Below are positions 5,575 to 9,457 of a stretch of 9,457 bases of DNA, one piece after another. The translations under genes were made by a program, and so were the position numbers. Position 1 is the stretch's first letter. Every line of letters begins with the position of its first letter. Origin of the DNA: Victivallales bacterium (GTDB taxonomy: Bacteria; Verrucomicrobiota; Lentisphaeria; Oligosphaerales; Oligosphaeraceae). The notes under the pieces were generated by a model. That model saw only the letters and a list, made by a program, of their open reading frames with translations, was not told where the DNA came from and did not search any database. The stretch spans positions 1-9,457 of the forward strand of contig JAFRLP010000399.1 in assembly GCA_017431185.1 (NCBI GenBank), written 5' to 3'.

Positions 5575-6423
5575 GTGGGTCAGAAAGTAAATCCCATTGG
5601 TTTCCGCCTGCCGGTCACCAAGGACTGGAAGTCCCGCTGGTTTGCGCGCAAGAAGGACTTTGGCGTGTTGCTTCAGGAGGATATCAAAATCCGCGAGAAG
5701 CTCACCAAGGAACTGGCCTCCGCCGCAGTCAGCAAGGTTGTCATCGAGCGTAGCGGAAAGCGTGTTCGCATCACGATTTTCTCAGGCCGTCCCGGACTCA
5801 TTCGCGTGGGCAAGTTCAACAGTGACGACCCGCGCGCCAAGAAGGTCGCCGCCGCCGCCGAGGGCAATGCCCCTGCCGCGGACGCCAAGGGCGCCGAGAA
5901 GGGCCGCCCCGCGCGCGATGGCAAGAAGAACGTCGGCATCGACATGATCAAGGCGATGGTCGAGCCCATCACCGGCGCCGCCGAGGTCTTCGTGGACCTC
6001 CGCGAAATCGCCCAGGCCGAGGTGGACGCGCAGCTTGTCGCCGACTCCATCACCCAGCAGCTGGTCAAGCGCGTGGCCTTCCGCCGCGCGATGAAGCGCG
6101 CCATCCAGACCGCCATGGAACATGGCGCGGAAGGCATCAAGATCCGCTGCTCCGGCCGCCTGAATGGCGCCGAACTCGCCCGCACCGAGCAGTACAAGGA
6201 CGGCAAGGTGCCGCTCCATACTCTCCGTGCCAACATCGACTACGGTTTCGCTGAGGCCCACACTTTGGCCGGCCTCATTGGTGTAAAAGTCTGGATATGC
6301 AAACCCCAAAACTGGGAGGATACGAAAAATGCCGTTAATGCCCAAACGCGTGGAGTACAGAAAGGTTCAGCGAGGCAGCCGCGGGGGGCTCGCAACCCGC
6401 AACAACAAGCTGGACTTCGGTGA
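5575..6423 (+). CDS. rpsC: 30S ribosomal protein S3, with KH-loop insertion and C-terminal extension
   Basis: S3 lies at the mRNA entry site of the 30S subunit. This one has 282 residues, against about 210-235 in most bacteria. Start GTG 5575 gives [12 protein letters not shown]. The N domain and KH type II domain follow to about residue 140, then the conserved C domain with DAQLVADSI (151-159), RRAMKRA (170-176), [12 protein letters not shown] (193-204), [19 protein letters not shown] (212-230) and IGVKVWI (235-241). Two oddities are clear. Where family members read PGxVIGKKG, the sequence is [10 protein letters not shown] and then about 40 residues rich in Ala, Lys, Gly and Asp (about 79-118) before helix [13 protein letters not shown], so the canonical GKKG loop is lost or displaced. 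After VWICK the protein runs on for 39 residues (Gln/Arg/Gly/Asn-rich) to TGA 6421-6423, overlapping rplP by 95 bases in another frame. Confidence 0.95.
   Translation: MGQKVNPIGFRLPVTKDWKSRWFARKKDFGVLLQEDIKIREKLTKELASAAVSKVVIERSGKRVRITIFSGRPGLIRVGKFNSDDPRAKKVAAAAEGNAPAADAKGAEKGRPARDGKKNVGIDMIKAMVEPITGAAEVFVDLREIAQAEVDAQLVADSITQQLVKRVAFRRAMKRAIQTAMEHGAEGIKIRCSGRLNGAELARTEQYKDGKVPLHTLRANIDYGFAEAHTLAGLIGVKVWICKPQNWEDTKNAVNAQTRGVQKGSARQPRGARNPQQQAGLR
6314..6320 (+). promoter_or_regulatory. Strong Shine-Dalgarno of rplP inside the rpsC tail
   Basis: GGGAGGA lies 8 bases before ATG 6329 and within the coding frame of the extended S3 tail. It supports independent initiation of L16 and fixes its start. 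It also indicates that rpsC originally ended near here. Confidence 0.8.
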
Positions 6424-6745
6424 GTTCGGACTCCAAATTCTCGACCGCGGCTGGATGACCGGCAAGCAGATCGAGGCCGTCCGTGTCGCGGTGACCCGTC
6501 ACATGCAGCGTCGCGGCCAGATCTGGATCCGCGTCTTCCCCGACAAGCCCATCAGCAAGAAGCCCCTGGAAACCCGTATGGGAAAAGGAAAGGGCGCTCC
6601 CGACCAGTGGGTGGCCGTGGTCAAGCCCGGCAACATGGTTATCGAGGTCTCCGGCTGCAGCGAGACCGTCGCCAAGGAGGCCATGGCGCGCGCCGCCAGC
6701 AAGCTCCCGTTCCGTTGCCGTTTCCTCTCCCGCAAACCCGCCTGA
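6329..6745 (+). CDS. rplP: 50S ribosomal protein L16
   Basis: 138 residues, the usual L16 length. L16 binds near the A site and peptidyl transferase centre and helps place tRNA. The start [12 protein letters not shown] matches the family's M-L-M-P-K-R-x-K-Y-R-K; the inner ATG at 6338 (second Met) is less likely because the Shine-Dalgarno GGGAGGA is spaced for 6329. Family blocks follow: GEFGLQ (31-36), the arginine-rich [20 protein letters not shown] (from about 54), ETRMGKGKG (81-89), and the C-terminal KLPFRCRF. The first 95 bases overlap the reading frame of the extended S3 protein. The gene is followed by rpmC after 32 bases. Confidence 0.96.
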   Translation: MPLMPKRVEYRKVQRGSRGGLATRNNKLDFGEFGLQILDRGWMTGKQIEAVRVAVTRHMQRRGQIWIRVFPDKPISKKPLETRMGKGKGAPDQWVAVVKPGNMVIEVSGCSETVAKEAMARAASKLPFRCRFLSRKPA

Positions 6746-6777
6746 GCGGAACCGACGACCAAGATAGGAAGATTCCC

Positions 6778-6984
6778 ATGAAACCAAAAGAAATACGCGA
6801 ATTGACTGCGGAAGAACTCGACAAGACCGAGATGGAACTCCGGAAGCAGATCTTTGAGATGCGCCGGAAGGCCGTCACTGGCCAGTTGGAAAAATCCTCC
6901 GACATCCGGCTGCTCCGCAAGGACGTGGCCCGGATTGAAACCGAAAAGACTGCCCGCGCTCGCAAGGCGGCCGAGGCCAAATGA
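6778..6984 (+). CDS. rpmC: 50S ribosomal protein L29
   Basis: 68 residues, typical for L29, a two-helix coiled protein at the exit tunnel rim near L23 that forms part of the docking area for trigger factor and SRP. The start MKPKEIRELTAEEL and the second helix with an RLLRKDVARIETE-like stretch (about 44-56) are characteristic (family: R-x-x-R-x-x-I-A-R-I-x-T). ATG 6778 has AGGAAG at 6766-6771; the frame is open upstream, but only as a shadow of rplP. The stop overlaps the first possible rpsQ start (ATGA). The C-terminus is Ala/Lys/Arg-rich and extends slightly beyond the conserved core. Confidence 0.93.
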   Translation: MKPKEIRELTAEELDKTEMELRKQIFEMRRKAVTGQLEKSSDIRLLRKDVARIETEKTARARKAAEAK

Positions 6985-7274
6985 CAGAGGCAATCGCAAT
7001 GGCAGATGAAGTTCAGGAGCGCAACGCGCGCAAAGTTCTGACCGCGACGGTGGTGAGCAACAAGATGGACAAGACCCTGGTGGTCAAAGTCACCCGCAGT
7101 GCCGCCCACCCCCTGTACCGCAAGGTCGTTAAATTCACGAGCAAGTACTACGTTGACGATGCCAAGAACGAAGGACAGGTCGGCGATCTCATCGAGATCA
7201 TGGAGACCCGCCCGCTCAGCAAGCTGAAGCGCTGGCGCCTCGTTCGCGTCATCCGTCACGCCGTCACTGACTGA
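6981..7274 (+). CDS. rpsQ: 30S ribosomal protein S17
   Basis: 97 residues from ATG 6981, or 91 from ATG 6999. S17 is an OB-fold primary 16S rRNA-binding protein that acts early in 30S assembly. Recognisable blocks are [19 protein letters not shown] (about 16-34), HPLYRKVV (43-50) and [20 protein letters not shown] (about 68-87). ATG 6981 overlaps the L29 stop (ATGA), with GAGG only 4 bases upstream. ATG 6999 has CAGAGG at 6985-6990 with an 8-base spacer and gives [12 protein letters not shown], closer to typical S17 starts. I cannot settle this; the longer form is given for coupling. The TGA overlaps the GAGGAG ribosome-binding site of rplN. Confidence 0.94.
   Translation: MTEAIAMADEVQERNARKVLTATVVSNKMDKTLVVKVTRSAAHPLYRKVVKFTSKYYVDDAKNEGQVGDLIEIMETRPLSKLKRWRLVRVIRHAVTD
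6985..6990 (+). promoter_or_regulatory. Shine-Dalgarno favouring the downstream rpsQ start at 6999
   Basis: CAGAGG is 8 bases before ATG 6999, whereas the only GAGG before ATG 6981 is 4 bases away. The spacing supports the shorter S17, six residues less than the overlapping-start form. Confidence 0.5.
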
Positions 7275-7285
7275 GGAGACTGGCC

Positions 7286-7651
7286 ATGATTCAGATGAAC
7301 AGCATTCTCGAGGTCGCTGACAACTCCGGGGCCAAGAAGATTATGGCCATCCGTACCGTTGGGCAGCGCAAGCGCATCGCCACCATCGGTGACGTCATCC
7401 GTGCCTCCGTCAAGGAGGCCCAGCCGCGCGGCGGCGTCAAGAAGGGCGAGGTCATCCGCGCCGTCATCGTCCGCACCCGCAAAAACATCCGCCGTGCTGA
7501 CGGGTCGTTCCTGCGTTTCGACCGCAATGCGGCCGTCATCATTGATGACCAGGGCAACCCCAAGGGCACCCGCATCTTCGGGCCTGTCGCCCGTGAGCTG
7601 CGCGAGAAGAACTACATGAAGATTGTCTCTCTGGCTCCGGAGGTGCTCTGA
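7286..7651 (+). CDS. rplN: 50S ribosomal protein L14
   Basis: 121 residues, within one residue of the usual L14 length. L14 sits at the subunit interface, contacts 16S helix 14 and L19, and is the site for RsfS in families that have it. Clear blocks: [18 protein letters not shown] at the start (family M-I-Q-x-x-T/S-x-L-x-V-A-D-N-S-G-A), the [11 protein letters not shown] region, [17 protein letters not shown] (50-66), [10 protein letters not shown] (78-87) and [13 protein letters not shown] (93-105). GAGGAG at 7273-7278 precedes ATG 7286. The stop TGA shares its last base with the rplX ATG. Confidence 0.97.
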   Translation: MIQMNSILEVADNSGAKKIMAIRTVGQRKRIATIGDVIRASVKEAQPRGGVKKGEVIRAVIVRTRKNIRRADGSFLRFDRNAAVIIDDQGNPKGTRIFGPVARELREKNYMKIVSLAPEVL

Positions 7652-7941
7652 TGACCAAGGCTAAAGTCAAGAAAGGTGACATCGTCACCGTGATCGCCGG
7701 CGCCGACAAGGGCAAGAGCGGCAAGGTCCTCAAGGTCGAACCCAAGAAAAACCGGGTGACTGTCGAGGGCGTGGCCATCCATGCCAAGGCGGTGCGCCGT
7801 TCCCAGGCCAACCAGAATGGCGGCATTGAGAAGAGCGAGTCGCCCATCCACATCTCCAATGTGATGAACGCCGACCGCTATCAGGCCCGCCTGGACGCCA
7901 AGAAGCAGAAGGCCGCGCCCGCCGGAGGTGAGAGCAAATGA
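7651..7941 (+). CDS. rplX: 50S ribosomal protein L24
   Basis: 96 residues. L24 initiates 50S assembly and lies near the exit tunnel opening. The N-terminal KOW motif is intact: [20 protein letters not shown] (about 7-26), followed by [13 protein letters not shown] (30-42). The expected [17 protein letters not shown] block is at 54-70. The tail is basic and Ala-rich. TGATG coupling with rplN is supported by GGAGGT at 7639-7644 inside the L14 end. The stop overlaps the rplE ATG (ATGA). Confidence 0.96.
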   Translation: MTKAKVKKGDIVTVIAGADKGKSGKVLKVEPKKNRVTVEGVAIHAKAVRRSQANQNGGIEKSESPIHISNVMNADRYQARLDAKKQKAAPAGGESK

Positions 7942-8492
7942 TTAACAGCGAACTCTACCAGTTGTACAAGAAGGACATTGTTCCGCAGTTGAAGGCCAAG
8001 CGCGGCTATCAGAACCCGAACGAGGTTCCGAAGCTGGTCAAGGTCGTCCTCAGCACCGGAGTCAAGAGCGACGCCGACAAGGAGGTCATGACCTCCGCCG
8101 TGGAGACCCTCTCCACCATCTCCGGCCAGAAGGCCGTCATCACCAAGTCCCGCAAGAACATCTCCAACTTCAAGCTGAGGAAGGGGATGGCGGTCGGCGC
8201 GTGCGTCACCCTCCGCCGGGAGATGATGTACAACTTCCTCCATCGTCTCATCAACATCGTCCTGCCGCGTGTCCGCGACTTCCGCGGCATCTCGCCCAAG
8301 TCCTTTGACGGCGTGGGAAACTACAACTTCGGGTTGAATGAACAGTCAGTCTTCACTGAGATTGACCTGGACAAGATCAAGCACACAATCGGAATGAACA
8401 TCTGCATCGTGACGACGGCGCGCACCGATGACGAGGCGCGCGACCTGCTGTCGATGATGGGAATGCCGTTCGCTGACCAGAAGGGAAACTAA
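7938..8492 (+). CDS. rplE: 50S ribosomal protein L5
   Basis: 184 residues (family about 179). L5 binds 5S rRNA in the central protuberance and contacts the P-site tRNA. Recognised blocks: [15 protein letters not shown] (28-42; the family has L-N-M-G-V, so S-T here is a mild change), [23 protein letters not shown] (56-78), [19 protein letters not shown] (110-128), [12 protein letters not shown] (131-142) and [14 protein letters not shown] (154-167), ending in GMPF. GGAGGT at 7924-7929 lies 8 bases before the ATG, and the ATG overlaps the L24 stop. In E. coli the start region of rplE carries the S8 autoregulatory site; I do not see a spacer here that would hold a comparable leader. Confidence 0.97.
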   Translation: MINSELYQLYKKDIVPQLKAKRGYQNPNEVPKLVKVVLSTGVKSDADKEVMTSAVETLSTISGQKAVITKSRKNISNFKLRKGMAVGACVTLRREMMYNFLHRLINIVLPRVRDFRGISPKSFDGVGNYNFGLNEQSVFTEIDLDKIKHTIGMNICIVTTARTDDEARDLLSMMGMPFADQKGN

Positions 8493-8493
8493 C

Positions 8494-8679
8494 GTGGCCA
8501 AGAAAAGTCAAATTGTCAAGTCCCAGCGCGAACCCAAGTTCTCGACCAGGGAATATCATCGCTGCGAGCGCTGCGGCCGCAGACGCGCCTACATGCGTAA
8601 ATTCCATCTGTGCCGCATCTGCTTCCGCGAACTGGCCAGCGTCGGCCAGATTCCCGGTGTGATGAAAGCGAGCTGGTAA
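8494..8679 (+). CDS. rpsN: 30S ribosomal protein S14, zinc-binding short type
   Basis: 61 residues, the short zinc-ribbon (C+) form of S14, which sits in the 30S head. Four cysteines form the metal site: C24-x-x-C27 and C40-x-x-C43, in [10 protein letters not shown] and HLCRICFRE. The C-terminal block [11 protein letters not shown] is the conserved S14 end. GTG 8494 is the start; it lies 1 base after the rplE stop, with AAGGG at 8481-8485 upstream. The first residues [23 protein letters not shown] fit the short form. No paralogous zinc-free S14 is seen in the window. Confidence 0.96.
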   Translation: MAKKSQIVKSQREPKFSTREYHRCERCGRRRAYMRKFHLCRICFRELASVGQIPGVMKASW

Positions 8680-8697
8680 GGCTAAGGAGAGAAAACA

Positions 8698-9102
8698 ATG
8701 AGTGTATCTGACCCAGTCGCCGATATGCTGACTCGCATCCGCAACGGTCAGCGAGGCAAACTGACGGAAATCGTCATGCCGTTTTCCAAGTTGAAGCAGG
8801 CCATCGCAGAGACCCTGCAGGCTGCCGGCTACATCGAAAACTGCTCGGTCAATGACCTGGAGCGCAACAAGAAGGAACTCAAGGTTGTCCTGAAGTACAA
8901 GGGCAAGGCCAAGACCCCCGTCATCGAGGGGATTGAGCGCGTGAGCAAACCCTCCTGCCGCATCTATGTGGGCAGCGGGGAGATCCCCCACGTCCTGGGT
9001 GGCCTTGGCATTGCCATCCTGTCCACCTCGCGTGGCATCATGACCGACCGTACCGCCCGCAAGGAAAAGGTGGGCGGCGAACTGCTCTGCTACGTCTGGT
9101 AG
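8698..9102 (+). CDS. rpsH: 30S ribosomal protein S8
   Basis: 134 residues, normal for S8, a primary 16S rRNA binder in the central domain and, in E. coli, the translational repressor of the spc operon. Blocks: DPVADMLTRIRNGQ (5-18), the F-S-K-L-K-x-x-I-A region (29-37), GYIEN (44-48), LKYKG (65-69), and the C-terminal GGLGIAILSTSRGIMTDRTAR (100-120) and GGELLCYVW. The S-T-S-x-G loop that contacts rRNA is intact. The start has TAAGGAG at 8683-8689. rpsN ends 18 bases before and rplF begins 27 bases after. Confidence 0.97.
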   Translation: MSVSDPVADMLTRIRNGQRGKLTEIVMPFSKLKQAIAETLQAAGYIENCSVNDLERNKKELKVVLKYKGKAKTPVIEGIERVSKPSCRIYVGSGEIPHVLGGLGIAILSTSRGIMTDRTARKEKVGGELLCYVW

Positions 9103-9129
9103 CCGGCGAAAACAGAAGGAGTATCAGAC

Positions 9130-9457
9130 ATGTCACGCATGGGCAACAAACCAATCGTTCTTGACTCCAAGGTCAAGGTCGAACAGAACGGCCAGGAAAT
9201 CAAGGTCACTGGCCCCAAGGGAACCCTCTCCCGCACTCTGCCGGAGGGCATCGCCGTCGAACTCAAGGACGGCAAACTGCTGGTCTCCCGCAAGGATGAC
9301 ACCAAGCAGCTCAAGATGCTCCACGGCACTTACCGTAGCCTCCTCAACGCGATGGCCGTTGGGGTCAGCGAGGGATTCAAGATCAACCTGGAACTGGTCG
9401 GCGTGGGCTACCGTGCCGCCATTGCGGGGCAGAAGATGACCCTCAACCTGGGCTACT
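9130..9457 (+). CDS. rplF: 50S ribosomal protein L6, N-terminal part (3' end outside window)
   Basis: 109 codons are visible before the sequence ends. L6 binds 23S rRNA near the sarcin-ricin loop and the factor-binding site. The start MSRMGNKPIVL corresponds to the family M-S-R-I-G-x-x-P-I. GPKGTLSRTLP (about 31-41) is the conserved first-domain loop. GTYRSLLNAM (about 68-77), GVSEGFKINLELVGVGYRA (80-98) and the final LNLGY lead into the second domain. AAGGAG at 9116-9121 precedes ATG 9130; the internal ATG at 9139 is less likely. The frame is open to the right edge. Confidence 0.96.
   Translation, partial: MSRMGNKPIVLDSKVKVEQNGQEIKVTGPKGTLSRTLPEGIAVELKDGKLLVSRKDDTKQLKMLHGTYRSLLNAMAVGVSEGFKINLELVGVGYRAAIAGQKMTLNLGY

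Noticed and set aside
5673..6345. Two 187-codon minus-strand open frames opposite rpsC
   Set aside because: They are shadows of S3, including its low-complexity insertion, with Ala/Arg/Ser- or Gly/Asp/His-rich composition and no motif.
1..9457. A defence, mobile or CRISPR-type system hidden in the window
   Set aside because: No nuclease, transposase, integrase, toxin-antitoxin pair, repeat array or attachment-like direct repeats could be recognised; genes are collinear housekeeping or envelope genes.

Overview
The window comes from a GC-rich bacterial chromosome and contains two tightly packed same-strand gene blocks. All genes lie on the + strand. I see no mobile element, CRISPR array, tRNA or rRNA. 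The taxon cannot be fixed from the sequence alone. Bacterial S14, S17, L29 and L24 in the usual order show it is a bacterium. The eukaryotic-type HisA, the broken S10 cluster and the unfamiliar exported proteins suggest a lineage outside the well-studied Proteobacteria and Firmicutes. A PVC-type (Verrucomicrobiota/Lentisphaerota/Kiritimatiellota) or Fibrobacterota-like organism is my guess, not a demonstrated assignment.

Block 1 (3-5124) is a compact run of genes with 4-base overlaps or very short gaps. It begins with the C-terminal end of a calcineurin-like metallophosphoesterase. Next come a GalE-type UDP-sugar 4-epimerase, a polytopic LPG-synthase/YbhN-type membrane protein, a HAD-superfamily phosphatase resembling phosphomannomutases, and a HisA isomerase of the eukaryotic (HIS6) type. 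The block ends with two unrecognised proteins with export signals: a small single-pass membrane protein and a coiled-coil envelope protein. The first four genes fit envelope glycan or lipid metabolism. The histidine gene sits among them with translational-coupling overlaps.

Block 2 (5210-9457, continuing past the window) is a ribosomal protein cluster: rplV-rpsC-rplP-rpmC-rpsQ-rplN-rplX-rplE-rpsN-rpsH-rplF. This is the usual order of the distal S10 operon joined to the spc operon. The proximal S10 genes (rpsJ, rplC, rplD, rplW, rplB, rpsS) are not upstream of rplV. Instead there is an 85-base gap and then the unrelated exported-protein gene, so the S10 cluster is interrupted exactly between rpsS and rplV.

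The most unusual features are this operon break, the eukaryotic-type HisA, and the S3 protein. S3 carries a roughly 40-residue Ala/Lys/Gly-rich insertion at its KH-domain GxxG loop. It also has a C-terminal extension that overlaps the L16 gene by 95 bases. I found no convincing evidence of a defence system or other wholly new multigene system.
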